Shown here piece by piece: positions 51,713 through 60,458 of a stretch of DNA of 64,000 nucleotides. A program made the translations under genes and the position numbers. Location: NCBI GenBank assembly GCA_964609695.1, contig CAZSSP010000003.1:150735-214734 (forward strand), written 5' to 3'. Origin of the DNA: JAGNHS01 sp964609695 (GTDB lineage: Bacteria; Bdellovibrionota; UBA2428). Position 1 is the first letter of the stretch. Each line of letters starts with the position of its first letter. A model generated the notes under the pieces. The model was not told where the DNA came from. It saw nothing but the letters and a program-made list of their open reading frames with translations, and searched no databases.

Positions 51713-52677
51713 AGGCCACGCGATTCACTCAAGAATTAGGAATTGAAATTCCGTTGATTTGTGGCCCCATGTATCCCTGCAGCAATCCTGAATTAGTGGC
51801 CGCTGTTTCAGAATCTGGTGCTATTGGAGTCGTTCAACCTTTGTCTCTGATTTATGTTTATAATTATAATCTTCGCGATGGTTTAAAATATATTAGGCAG
51901 TTAACGCAAAAGCCATATGGATTTAATGTTCTCACAGAGGCTTCATCAAAAAAATATATCGATCGTATGAAGTCTTGGGTTGATATTGCACTCGAAGAAG
52001 GCTGCCGATTTTTTATAACGGCGTTGGGAAACCCAAGGTGGATTGTTGATAGAGTGAAATCTGTTAATGGAATTGTTTATCATGATGTGACTGAGCTCAA
52101 GTGGGCGCAAAAAGCTTTAGATGCGGGGGTCGATGGATTCATTTGCGTTAATAATAGAGCTGGCGGGCACACCGGAATAAAATCAGCCTCAGAATTGTTT
52201 ATGGAAATATCACCTTTAAAAAAGACTTTGGTTTGTGCGGGTGGGGTGGGTGATGAGACCGATTTTAGGAAGATGCTTGAGGTGGGCTATGATGCTGTTC
52301 AAATGGGGACACGCTTTATAGCCACTCAAGAGTGTAGGGCCCATGAAGATTATAAAAGGGCGATTGTGGCTTCCCACGAAAGCGACATTTTTTTGACGAA
52401 AAAAATAACGGGAGTTCCTGTTTCTGTTATTAGAACTCCTTCGGTTGAAAAATTAGGAGAAGAAGTGGGAGTGATTATGAAGTTCATGCTCTCTCACCCG
52501 CGTTTAAAGCATTGGGCTCGCTTATATTACTCTTTGAAATCGCTTTGGTCTCTAAAGCGAGCTTCGCTTAAGGGCTTGTCTTATAAAGATTTTTGGCAAG
52601 CAGGAAAAAGTGTAGAACACATCCATAAAATCGAAAGCGTTTCCGAAATCATCACCCGTTTTTCAAAAGGCGTCTAG
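51709..52677 (+). CDS. Nitronate monooxygenase-like FMN enzyme
   Basis: 322 residues with a GTG start overlapping the previous stop. A TIM-barrel with GPMYPCSNPELVAAVSESG at the start, VNNRAGGHTG (catalytic His region), VCAGGVGDETDF and VQMGTRFIATQEC (FMN phosphate site) define the 2-nitropropane dioxygenase/NMO family; an enoyl reductase-like FabK role is also possible. Its last four codons lie inside the left arm of the 47-bp inverted repeat. Confidence 0.82.
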   Translation: MKATRFTQELGIEIPLICGPMYPCSNPELVAAVSESGAIGVVQPLSLIYVYNYNLRDGLKYIRQLTQKPYGFNVLTEASSKKYIDRMKSWVDIALEEGCRFFITALGNPRWIVDRVKSVNGIVYHDVTELKWAQKALDAGVDGFICVNNRAGGHTGIKSASELFMEISPLKKTLVCAGGVGDETDFRKMLEVGYDAVQMGTRFIATQECRAHEDYKRAIVASHESDIFLTKKITGVPVSVIRTPSVEKLGEEVGVIMKFMLSHPRLKHWARLYYSLKSLWSLKRASLKGLSYKDFWQAGKSVEHIHKIESVSEIITRFSKGV

Positions 52678-52764
52678 CGACTTCTACGCTCCGACCCCTA
52701 CCTTTTCACAAGAGTTATTGTGAAAAGGTAGGGGTCGGAGCGTAGAAGTCGCTAGACGCCTTTT
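52665..52764. repeat. Perfect 47-bp inverted repeat with 6-base loop (terminator-like)
   Basis: The left arm 52665-52711 is exactly complementary to the right arm 52718-52764. The loop is GAGTTA. The left arm contains the end and stop codon of the nitronate monooxygenase gene. The right arm ends in TTTTT, so the structure would also end transcription before csrA. Confidence 0.9.
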
Positions 52765-52804
52765 TGACAGTCTGAGTGTGTCATAGAATCTTTTCATTTT
52801 GTAC

Positions 52805-52832
52805 TTAAGTTTTTTCTGGAGACTCCCGATCT
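52805..52832 (+). promoter_or_regulatory. Possible sigma-28 (FliA) promoter for csrA-fliW
   Basis: TTAAGTTT (52805-52812), 12 bases, CCCGATCT (52825-52832). This is close to TAAAGTTT-N11-GCCGATAA but with one extra spacer base and three mismatches. Location before csrA-fliW fits a flagellar regulon. Confidence 0.3.
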
Positions 52833-52863
52833 GTTTCAAGCAGGACAAAAAAGGGAGTCAAGG

Positions 52864-53109
52864 ATGCTCGTTCTAACTAGAAAGATCGGTGAAGCGATCG
52901 TGATCGACGATGATATTAAAATCACCGTTGTTCAGGTAAAAGGTAAGCAAGTGCGCATAGGAGTTGAAGCACCTCGCGAAACCAAAATTCATCGAGAAGA
53001 AATTTATAAAGCCATCCAAGCAGAAAACACTGCGGCTATTCAATCCCTTTCAAAAGGTTTTGTAGGACTTAAAAACGAAAAGATAAAGAAGACCGGAACA
53101 GAAGAATAA
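52864..53109 (+). CDS. csrA: Carbon storage regulator / translational repressor CsrA
   Basis: 81 residues. MLVLTRKIGEAIVIDDDIKI and VRIGVEAPRETKIHREEIY are the complete CsrA core. The tail is about 20 residues longer than in E. coli. AAGGGAGTC precedes the ATG. CsrA represses flagellin translation and is sequestered by FliW, encoded next. The pair forms a homeostatic switch. Confidence 0.96.
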   Translation: MLVLTRKIGEAIVIDDDIKITVVQVKGKQVRIGVEAPRETKIHREEIYKAIQAENTAAIQSLSKGFVGLKNEKIKKTGTEE

Positions 53110-53135
53110 GTTTTCTTTGGCACTAGGAGGGAGCC

Positions 53136-53690
53136 ATGAAACGAATCGTAAAAACAACCCGCTTCGGCGATATTTCCATCGATCAGCAGCATATACTTCA
53201 TTTTAAAGATGGCATGATTGGGTTTCATCAACTCAAAGATTACTTTTTAATTGAATCACCGAGCTTACCTCTCCTCTTGTGGTTGCAAAGCTTGGACAAT
53301 CCTGAAGTGGCTTTCCCTGTGATTGAGCCTTATTTCTTTAAAAAAGATTTTGAAGCTCCATTGTTAGATGCCGATAAACTTGCGCTCTCTAAAGCTGATG
53401 GAGATGTGCTCAAAGCATTTTTAGTAATGACCATTCCAGATGATGTTGAAAAGATGACAGTGAATATGAAGGCTCCGATTATGATTAATCTTCAAAAAAG
53501 AAGTGGCACTCAGTCGATTCTTCAAGATAAAAACCTCATGGTACGGATGCCGGCCTATGAAATTTTTAAAAACCATGTAGAAAATTATGAATTGTCTAAT
53601 CCAGCTGCGGCAACTCAAAGTGTTGAGGGTCAAAGCGAATCGTGGACTCCAATCGATCTTATGGAACGAAATATGGAGGTGCCTTCATGA
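53136..53690 (+). CDS. fliW: Flagellar assembly factor FliW
   Basis: 184 residues. The conserved start FGDISIDQQHILHFKDGMIG and FLVMTIPDDVEKMTVNMKAPI define FliW. AGGAGGGAG precedes the ATG. It antagonises CsrA and binds flagellin. The C-terminal 30 residues extend beyond shorter homologues. The next gene overlaps by four bases. Confidence 0.93.
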   Translation: MKRIVKTTRFGDISIDQQHILHFKDGMIGFHQLKDYFLIESPSLPLLLWLQSLDNPEVAFPVIEPYFFKKDFEAPLLDADKLALSKADGDVLKAFLVMTIPDDVEKMTVNMKAPIMINLQKRSGTQSILQDKNLMVRMPAYEIFKNHVENYELSNPAAATQSVEGQSESWTPIDLMERNMEVPS

Positions 53691-54307
53691 AAACAACTTT
53701 GTTGAGAGCCATCCTAATAGGATTTGTTGCTCATTCAACATTGGGATTTTCATCTGAGGTGAGCGATAAGATGGACGTCAAAGCTCCATCTATAAAAAAT
53801 AAAAAACAAAAGAAGAAAAAGAAAAAGCAAAAAATTTCTAAAGTAGATGAGCAAAGGTCACGAGCACCAGCGTCTGAACCCGTTGTTGAAACTTATGTGT
53901 TCGATGAATTCACATCTTTTGAAAATCTTTTAGAGAAACGACAAGTTCTTGAAAGAAACCCAGCTTCATTTCAAGTTAAAGCAAGGGTGATTGGTGTGAG
54001 AAGAGATGTGGGTTTAACCAACAAAGAAGACGATAAATCTCGTCACGATATCGTGCTCAATGCTGGAGTAAATTCTGGACTCACTAAGGGAATGTCGCTA
54101 ACCGTGAAAAGACATATTCCTATTCTCGATCCTTATCGTGAAAACAAACAACGAGAGCTTGAGGTTGAGTTGGCGCGATTAGAAGTTGTGCATGTTCAAG
54201 ACGACATCGCAGTGGCAAGAGTTTCTAAACTCATGCCTATCGACGAAGGTTTAAGTATTGGAATGCGTTCTGTTTTAATTGGTGATTATGTGGGAACTGG
54301 TAACTAA
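53687..54307 (+). CDS. Exported FlgT-like protein
   Basis: 206 residues from the ATG at 53687, which overlaps the fliW stop and has ATGGAGG upstream. A signal peptide (LLRAILIGFVAHSTLGFS) is followed by a strongly basic segment (KNKKQKKKKKKQK). The C-terminal 115 residues (DIVLNAGVNSGLTKGMSLTV, then ARLEVVHVQDDIAVARVSKL) resemble the FlgT C-terminal domain of the H-ring around the flagellar basal body. Assignment is tentative but supported by the csrA-fliW context. Confidence 0.6.
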   Translation: MKTTLLRAILIGFVAHSTLGFSSEVSDKMDVKAPSIKNKKQKKKKKKQKISKVDEQRSRAPASEPVVETYVFDEFTSFENLLEKRQVLERNPASFQVKARVIGVRRDVGLTNKEDDKSRHDIVLNAGVNSGLTKGMSLTVKRHIPILDPYRENKQRELEVELARLEVVHVQDDIAVARVSKLMPIDEGLSIGMRSVLIGDYVGTGN

Positions 54308-54355
54308 TAAAACAGCTTATTTAAAAAGAGAAACTTAAAACTAAGCACAAATTAA

Positions 54356-54385
54356 TTGACGCGTTGAGACGTTGGGGGTTAAGGA
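54356..54385 (+). promoter_or_regulatory. Promoter at the head of the exported-protein cluster
   Basis: TTGACG (54356-54361) followed at 17-18 bases by TTAAGG/TAAGGA (54379-54385). The ATG at 54394 is 8-9 bases downstream. Confidence 0.45.
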
Positions 54386-54393
54386 TCTGGGCT

Positions 54394-55485
54394 ATGTCCA
54401 GATACCGTAACCTTAGTTTGATATCTCTTCTAATTTTAAGCTTAAACTTGTGGTCTTCGGATTCTGTTTCTAATTCCGACTCAAAAATTGATCCTGATTA
54501 TTCAGCGTTTCTTTATACTTTTGGTCTTAATGATAAGGGTGAGGCCACTTCGGGTGATGCCTCTTGGCCCCTGCAACAGTTTGCCACTAGAGAACTCTTG
54601 GCAACGCGCCAAACTCCACGTGAACTTTATGAAAAATTTGCAGGATTCCTTAACACGTTAAATCCGGCTCTTAAAAAAGTATTTAATATCCAAGGAAAGC
54701 TTCAGCGAGGAGAATATTCATCACAAGTAAAATGTTTTGAAGTTGGTATTTGTGGTGGATTATTAGCGGGATTTTCCCTGAGGCTTCAAATTGGACTTAA
54801 AAGGTCTCCATTATTTAGTTACCCTGTTATTGGTTTAAAAAGTCTTTTTCATAGTTTTCGAGATGGAAGGGGTGGACGTGGTGCTGGTGGAATTGGAGTA
54901 GAATTTGGTACGTCTTATACAACCTGGAGCGACTCCAATGAAAGTATTGTAAGCACGGGGACAGAACATAACTTTACAGATGGAAGTAGTAAGGGGGCTG
55001 CTTTTTTAGTTGGAAATTATGAAAATGATACCCCTAAATCTGGAAGTTCTGGAACAATTTTTGGATTATTTATAAATGCTAATAATAGAAGCAATATTTC
55101 AAATTTTCGATTGCAGTTGCCTATACCTATTTATAGAAAATCTTTTGAAACACCAGTGGGTAAAAGATTAATTGCAATTCTTGAAGCATTGTATAGTTTT
55201 GATTTTGAAAAAGCTTCAATCCTCATTCAAGAATTTAATAATTTTATTATAAAATTAGAGTCAGATTTTGCTACTAGAGGCCTGAAGTTGGGCGACGCTT
55301 CTTCTTTGAACATTGGAAAAGATCATCCTTTGGCAAGTCCTGGAACTTTATTTAATCCCCGGACTGTTTTGCGATATGCTCCTATGATGCTTCCAGAGGC
55401 CATGCGGAATGTAGGTTGCGCCGGAGAGCTCACTAAAAAATCTAAACAAAGTACCTTCATTCCATTATTAGGTAATGGAATTTAG
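54394..55485 (+). CDS. Exported paralogue family, member 2
   Basis: 363 residues from the ATG at 54394 with a signal peptide (LSLISLLILSLNLWSSDS). Family blocks are PDYSAFLYTFGL, PRELYEKFAGFL, KCFEVGICGGLLAG with RLQIGLKRSPLFSYPVIG, a glycine-rich strand region, a polar insert with variable Asn/Ser, LPIPIYRKSFE, and HPLASPGTLFNPRTVLRYAP with a C-terminal Cys. Likely beta-rich in the middle and helical at both ends. Function unknown. Member 3 starts at the base after its stop. Confidence 0.7.
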   Translation: MSRYRNLSLISLLILSLNLWSSDSVSNSDSKIDPDYSAFLYTFGLNDKGEATSGDASWPLQQFATRELLATRQTPRELYEKFAGFLNTLNPALKKVFNIQGKLQRGEYSSQVKCFEVGICGGLLAGFSLRLQIGLKRSPLFSYPVIGLKSLFHSFRDGRGGRGAGGIGVEFGTSYTTWSDSNESIVSTGTEHNFTDGSSKGAAFLVGNYENDTPKSGSSGTIFGLFINANNRSNISNFRLQLPIPIYRKSFETPVGKRLIAILEALYSFDFEKASILIQEFNNFIIKLESDFATRGLKLGDASSLNIGKDHPLASPGTLFNPRTVLRYAPMMLPEAMRNVGCAGELTKKSKQSTFIPLLGNGI

Positions 55486-56550
55486 ATGTTTTTAGATATT
55501 TATAAAACTACTTTTCTAAGCTGGGTGCTTTTACATTCTTTTATTGTGTTCTCAGCTCCACAAATTGACGACGCCGATTTTCATACTTTTAAATATTCTT
55601 TGGGTCTGCAAAATGCTGACTCTAACACTCCAGGTGATTCTTCATCTCCATTAAATAAAATGGCTATACGTGAAATGATAGCTCGTGGATGGAATGAGCA
55701 ACAGCTTTATGATCGTTTCGTGCAACTTTTGGAAAAATTAAAAGCACCAGTTACAAAAGTTTTACTCGTTCAGCAATCACTCCAAAGAGAGGAGTTTGGA
55801 TCGAATGCAAAATCATTTGAATTAGGATTGGTTGGAGGTGTTGCTTTTTTTGGATTTTCGATGAGAGTCGGGCTTGGCCTAATTCGCACTCCCGTAAAAA
55901 GTTTCCCAGTATTATCTTTCAGAGCCATGCCTCAATTCAGTGGATTAACTTTTGGTGCTGCCATACAGGTCGGAGTTTCTAAAGAGACTAAAAATCAAAA
56001 CGAAAAATGGAATTTTGCGGAAGCTGACGCAAATCAAGATGTAAGTTCTAATAGAAGCTTTGGAGTTGTCGCGGGAAAGTATGAAGTGAATTTAGAGAAT
56101 AAGCATCAGTCTCAAGGAATGCTTTTGGGGCTCATTGGAGCTGAAAATAAAGCCTCTATGATGACTCTGAGATTGGCACTTCCGTGGCTTTATTACAAAT
56201 ATCCATTTTCTAGAATTATTGGCGCTAAAATGACTGAAGTATTAATGGCGCTTTATTCATTTGATTTCCCTTTGGCTGAATTAAAAATTAAAGAGTTTGA
56301 AAACTTAGTTTTATTAGAAGAAAAAAAAATGCTCGAGCGAGGCATGGAGGCGGCATCGTTGTCTGGCGCTATAGACTTTAGTGAACACCCATTTTCCAGA
56401 CCTGGTGCACTTTTCCATTTAAAAACTGTAGCAAAAAATGCTCCACAACTATTGGGAGAAGAGATGCGGGCTTTGGTCTGTGAAAATTTCTTGGATCCTC
56501 AAAAAAAATCAAAGAATATTAAAAGGCAAAATTTGTTATTAGGTGATTAA
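55486..56550 (+). CDS. Exported paralogue family, member 3 (lacks the paired Cys)
   Basis: 354 residues. Signal peptide is LSWVLLHSFIVFSA. Blocks: ADFHTFKYSLGL, EQQLYDRFVQLLEKL, SFELGLVGGVAFFG with RVGLGLIRTPVKSFPVL, LALPWLYYKYPF, and HPFSRPGALFHLKTV with C-terminal Cys and LLLGD. The C-x5-C pair conserved in the other four copies is replaced by Ser and Val; only the C-terminal Cys is kept. No gap separates it from member 2. Confidence 0.7.
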   Translation: MFLDIYKTTFLSWVLLHSFIVFSAPQIDDADFHTFKYSLGLQNADSNTPGDSSSPLNKMAIREMIARGWNEQQLYDRFVQLLEKLKAPVTKVLLVQQSLQREEFGSNAKSFELGLVGGVAFFGFSMRVGLGLIRTPVKSFPVLSFRAMPQFSGLTFGAAIQVGVSKETKNQNEKWNFAEADANQDVSSNRSFGVVAGKYEVNLENKHQSQGMLLGLIGAENKASMMTLRLALPWLYYKYPFSRIIGAKMTEVLMALYSFDFPLAELKIKEFENLVLLEEKKMLERGMEAASLSGAIDFSEHPFSRPGALFHLKTVAKNAPQLLGEEMRALVCENFLDPQKKSKNIKRQNLLLGD

Positions 56551-56554
56551 ACAT

Positions 56555-57661
56555 ATGAAAAACTCAGTTAAAAATATATTTTTAATTTTTACTTTTGTAA
56601 TATCTTCGATAGCTTTTTGTGATTCCAATGAAGAGCGAGATTTTGAAGCGTTTAAATATGTTTTAGGATTGAATGAAGAATCTGCGGCAAATTCTTCAAC
56701 GTTAAATCAGTTGGCACTTCGGGAATTAAGTTTAAACGGGAGAGATCCCAAGGCTCTTTATGATAGAGTGGGTGTCTATTTAAGTAAATTAAGTGAATCG
56801 CTTAAAACGCTATTGTTAATACAAGCTAAGTTAGACAGAAAAGATTACAGAGCCACTTCAGACTGTCTTGAGTTTGGAGTTTGTTTTGGATTTATAATTT
56901 CTGCAATTGATTTAAAATTAAGTGTTGGAATGTCTCATACTCCAATATTTTCTTTTCCTACTTTGGGAATAAAGTTATCTGTTGTGGATTCTTCTGGATC
57001 CAATGAATTAGCTTTGGGGGTGGGCGCATCAATGGGTGTTGAGAAATACACGAGTCCTGATAGTGAATTACCCTTAATTACTAAAAGTACGACGACTCAT
57101 TTTCCGGATAAAGAAATGAGCGAAGAAGATGCAAAAAAAGCTTTTATAAATGCTCAAAGGGAAAAAGGCTCCGCTCAAGCTGGATCTTTAGGCGTAGGAA
57201 TATATAAAGTTGATTTAAAAGGAATTGAACTCAGTAGAGGTTTTATGGCGGGTCTCTTTTTTATGGACTCTGCCAATTCGCACAATATGACTTTAAAATT
57301 TCCACTTAAAATTCCATTCTATTATTTTTTCTATAAATCCGATCTCGAAAAGCAGTTGTTAAGTATAGTTCGATCTTTTCATCGATTTGATTTCGCTAGT
57401 CTGGATTTTCAAATTGAAAAATTTCGAAATTCTGTGGAGCGACTTAAAAAGAAGTTTGCAAAAAGAGGCCTAGTTATTGATGCTGCTGAGATTGAATCCC
57501 AAGCTTTATTGGGGCCATTGAGTAGTGTAGCCAATCTTTTTCACCCCATGACTTTATTGAGAAATTCACCCAAATTGTTGCCCGAAAGCCTTCGAATTGA
57601 GTCTTGTGAAGAGTCACTAAGTGCTAAAAAAGATCGAAATTCCGAGTTTTTAGCCTTTTAG
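56555..57661 (+). CDS. Exported paralogue family, member 4
   Basis: 368 residues from the ATG at 56555; AGGTGA lies upstream, and a GTG four codons earlier overlaps member 3. Signal peptide: IFLIFTFVISSIAF. Blocks: RDFEAFKYVLGL, PKALYDRVGVYL, DCLEFGVCFGFIIS with KLSVGMSHTPIFSFPTLG, a longer insert around residues 175-215 (EEDAKKAFINAQREKG), FPLKIPFYYFFYKSDLE, and the C-terminal LFHPMTLLRNSPKLLPE with Cys. The terminal LLLGD is lost. Confidence 0.7.
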   Translation: MKNSVKNIFLIFTFVISSIAFCDSNEERDFEAFKYVLGLNEESAANSSTLNQLALRELSLNGRDPKALYDRVGVYLSKLSESLKTLLLIQAKLDRKDYRATSDCLEFGVCFGFIISAIDLKLSVGMSHTPIFSFPTLGIKLSVVDSSGSNELALGVGASMGVEKYTSPDSELPLITKSTTTHFPDKEMSEEDAKKAFINAQREKGSAQAGSLGVGIYKVDLKGIELSRGFMAGLFFMDSANSHNMTLKFPLKIPFYYFFYKSDLEKQLLSIVRSFHRFDFASLDFQIEKFRNSVERLKKKFAKRGLVIDAAEIESQALLGPLSSVANLFHPMTLLRNSPKLLPESLRIESCEESLSAKKDRNSEFLAF

Positions 57662-57703
57662 GGCAATTTTCTTTAAAATTTCCTGAAACTAGGCATCTAT
57701 CGT

Positions 57704-57732
57704 TTGACATGAGGCGTTACGGTTTGTAAGTC
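57704..57732 (+). promoter_or_regulatory. Promoter of family member 5
   Basis: TTGACA (57704-57709), 17 bases, TAAGTC (57727-57732). The ATG at 57739 is only 6 bases downstream, so the transcript should be leaderless. Confidence 0.5.
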
Positions 57733-57738
57733 ATCGGC

Positions 57739-58845
57739 ATGCACCTGACTACCCCCAGGTTTTTAAAGAGCCTTTTTCTGTTGGTCCTTGTTAATTCGTT
57801 TTATGCATTTTCTGCAGATGCGCCTGCAAATACGAAGGCTCAAGTTGATTTTGCAAATTTTTCAACTGTTATGAATTTAAGTGAAGATGGGGTGCGATTT
57901 GAATCAGAAGCCTCGAATTCTATTTTAGCACGTCTTGCAGCACGGGAGCTTATGACTTCTGGCATGACACCAAAAGAGCTCTACGCAAAAATTGAAACAC
58001 TTCTCCATGCCCTCAAGCCTCATTTAGAAAAAATCATGGCCTTGCAAAAGGCTGTTAATCTGGATGCCGACAGGCCCATTCTTAAATGCGTTGAGTTTGG
58101 ACTTTGCTTTGGTCTGTTTTATGGAATGGGAATAAGATTTTCTTTCGGAGTGATTCGAACTCCTCGAATGAGCTATCCCGTTGTTGGTGCAAAAATTCGT
58201 TTTCTTAATAGTAGTAATAGGGGCGAAGAATTTGCAGGTGGTTTGGCGCTTGAGTTAGGTGCCGAACATAAATATGACGCCAATACAGATTTGTTAAGTT
58301 TTGTAGAATTTGATTCTAGCAGCATAGACGGCGAAGTGAGCAATGCGATTTTAGCTGGCAAATATAGATCTACAGTTTCTAATGATGGGACTCATGCGAG
58401 CAAAGGAATGCTCATTGGTCTCTTTCGAGATCAAAGTATAGTCAATCATGTTGGTTTTCGTTTTCCAATAAAAATTCCTATTTACGTTTATCGTTTTGAA
58501 AAAGACTTAGATTCATTGTTATTAAAAATGATGAGAGCCCTTCAAACTTTCGACTTTGAATCTTATGCGGCACTATTTGAAAAATTAAAAATTACGATAT
58601 CAAAAGTAGAGCGAAAACTCCGCGATCGAGGATTAGCGAGCACACCTGGAATGGATAAAGACACGCTGATGTCTGAGCATCCAATGTCTTCTCCCGGCAT
58701 GCTATTCCACCCGCGAACACTTTTGAGATATGCGCCAGACTTGACGCCCGGATATATGAAATTAGAGGGCTGTGATGATGCTCTCTTAGGTAATAGAAAA
58801 AAAGATAATAAAGCTAAAACCCTATTATTGGGCGGCGGCGGATGA
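57739..58845 (+). CDS. Exported paralogue family, member 5
   Basis: 368 residues with a signal peptide (FLLVLVNSFYAFSADAP). Blocks: VDFANFSTVMNL, PKELYAKIETLLHAL, KCVEFGLCFGLFYG with RFSFGVIRTPRMSYPVVG, AGGLALELGAEH, FPIKIPIYVYRFEKDLD, and HPMSSPGMLFHPRTLLRYAP with C-terminal Cys and LLLGGGG. It has its own promoter, separating it from members 2-4. Its stop overlaps the frame of the next gene. Confidence 0.7.
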   Translation: MHLTTPRFLKSLFLLVLVNSFYAFSADAPANTKAQVDFANFSTVMNLSEDGVRFESEASNSILARLAARELMTSGMTPKELYAKIETLLHALKPHLEKIMALQKAVNLDADRPILKCVEFGLCFGLFYGMGIRFSFGVIRTPRMSYPVVGAKIRFLNSSNRGEEFAGGLALELGAEHKYDANTDLLSFVEFDSSSIDGEVSNAILAGKYRSTVSNDGTHASKGMLIGLFRDQSIVNHVGFRFPIKIPIYVYRFEKDLDSLLLKMMRALQTFDFESYAALFEKLKITISKVERKLRDRGLASTPGMDKDTLMSEHPMSSPGMLFHPRTLLRYAPDLTPGYMKLEGCDDALLGNRKKDNKAKTLLLGGGG

Positions 58846-58862
58846 TTAAGAGGACGAGGATT

Positions 58863-60428
58863 ATGACCACCATTTATAACAAAAAACTTCTCACTATTAT
58901 TATGAGTAGCGCTTTTGCGATGAAAGTATTTGCAAGCACAGGCGGAATGGCTGGAGGGGATTCAAGTGTTGATGGAAAATTGAGCGATGCTCCAGTTTGT
59001 GAGGGCACATTGGTCGATCCTTCTGCTCAAAAACCAGTAGATGCCTTCCAAGCTGCAATGGGAAGTTTTAGAAAATTTCTAGGTAATAATGAATTGTTCG
59101 AACAAGAAGCTCAGAGAATTGCCAAACTATTAAATATTGAAGACTTTGAAACTTTAGAAAGATTGGCAGGTCTTTATGGTTTGGAAATAGAAGTTCCATT
59201 GAAAAAGCGTGAAGGCCGAAGTGAAAACGTGGTTCGCGCTGCTACTGATCGTGCTAAAAATCCCGAATCAGGTTTGATGATTGAAGCTGCTACAAAATTT
59301 TTAAAAGAAACACCAATCGGTGGTGGTGAAGCCTTTAAAAAAGTTCTTGAAAATCTTCAAGGAATTGAAGAAAGAAGGCAGGCCGAAGTTGAGGGATCTC
59401 AAAAATCCGGTGCCGTTAATTGGTTGGTAAAAAACACTTGGGGCAGATTTAAAAAAACTACTTCTAAAGTGGCTAATATCATGAATAAAGAAAACGTGGC
59501 AGAAGCTATGAAAGAAGCGGGAGTGCTTGTTAGAGAAGAAACTGAAGCGGTTAAAAAGGAAAGAAATCATTTTCAGGACTGTTACGAAGAATCTTGGATT
59601 AACTTAGTTATTGTGAGTATCAATCTTCGTGCAGCTTTGATAGCTCGACAAGAATGGCTTTCAACTTTACTTCCAGATTATCAGGCAAGATTTGAAGCTG
59701 GAGAAATTGCTGAGGATTTATTTAGAGATGTAGCTGATAACGTGAGGATGCTCGATAGAAGAATTGATGCCTTGATTAAACTCGAGGCCGAAACTGTGAA
59801 AGGTTTAGATAAAAATCGACAAAACGTAAGAGCGGCAACTGATGTGATTAGTACTAATATTGAAATTGAAATTCAGTTAATTCCTTATTTGACCCGACTT
59901 CTAATGAATATGCTTTCAGATAAAACTCTTGAAATGAGAGCATCTTTGGCCAGTGAATTTAGAGCCTTTGCTAAAGAAGTGGCTATTGAAGGTGATAAGG
60001 CTCACCAAGCTGCAACATTAAAAATTGCTGAAAATCTTGAACAGGGTTTAATAGATGCAGCAACTGTACAGAGTGGATTCAATATGGCCATCGATACAGC
60101 TAGAAAGAAGTTTGAAATTATGAAAAAGGCATCCGCTCAAAGGCTTGTTGATGGTGTGGAAACTAGAAGGCAAATGGGTCAGTATATGCAAGAATTAACT
60201 GATGTTAGACGCGAGGAGTTGACTGCGGGAGTGGGTGGAGGAAAGCCTGCACTTGCGGCTCCGAAGACTCCTACTGCTTTACTATCTCCTAGAACAGTAG
60301 TTGTGGCTCCTATCGCAATACCCGAAAGAGTTGAAGTTCCATTGACTCCTCCCGTAGATGCTGAAGCCGTTAAACCACTTGAGGCTGATGGTGGATCTAG
60401 CGCTACTGATGCTGATGCTAAGAAATAA
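58863..60428 (+). CDS. Exported helical protein, weakly TelA-like
   Basis: 521 residues from the ATG at 58863, preceded by AGAGGACGAGG. An in-frame ATG at 58842 overlaps the previous stop and is an alternative. Signal peptide: LTIIMSSAFAMKVFAS. A helical body follows; around residues 250-350 the segments DVADNVRMLDRRIDALIKLE and ETVKGLDKNRQNVRAA recall the toxic-anion-resistance TelA family, which is normally cytoplasmic. The last 60 residues are Ala/Pro/Thr-rich. The resemblance is weak and function unknown. Confidence 0.6.
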   Translation: MTTIYNKKLLTIIMSSAFAMKVFASTGGMAGGDSSVDGKLSDAPVCEGTLVDPSAQKPVDAFQAAMGSFRKFLGNNELFEQEAQRIAKLLNIEDFETLERLAGLYGLEIEVPLKKREGRSENVVRAATDRAKNPESGLMIEAATKFLKETPIGGGEAFKKVLENLQGIEERRQAEVEGSQKSGAVNWLVKNTWGRFKKTTSKVANIMNKENVAEAMKEAGVLVREETEAVKKERNHFQDCYEESWINLVIVSINLRAALIARQEWLSTLLPDYQARFEAGEIAEDLFRDVADNVRMLDRRIDALIKLEAETVKGLDKNRQNVRAATDVISTNIEIEIQLIPYLTRLLMNMLSDKTLEMRASLASEFRAFAKEVAIEGDKAHQAATLKIAENLEQGLIDAATVQSGFNMAIDTARKKFEIMKKASAQRLVDGVETRRQMGQYMQELTDVRREELTAGVGGGKPALAAPKTPTALLSPRTVVVAPIAIPERVEVPLTPPVDAEAVKPLEADGGSSATDADAKK

Positions 60429-60458
60429 CGAAGATAGACATTTCGTTTAAGTAATTTA

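Noticed and set aside
53119..53135. TGGCAC-containing sequence before fliW as a sigma-54 site
   Set aside because: No GC dinucleotide at the -12 position; the region is explained by the fliW ribosome-binding site.
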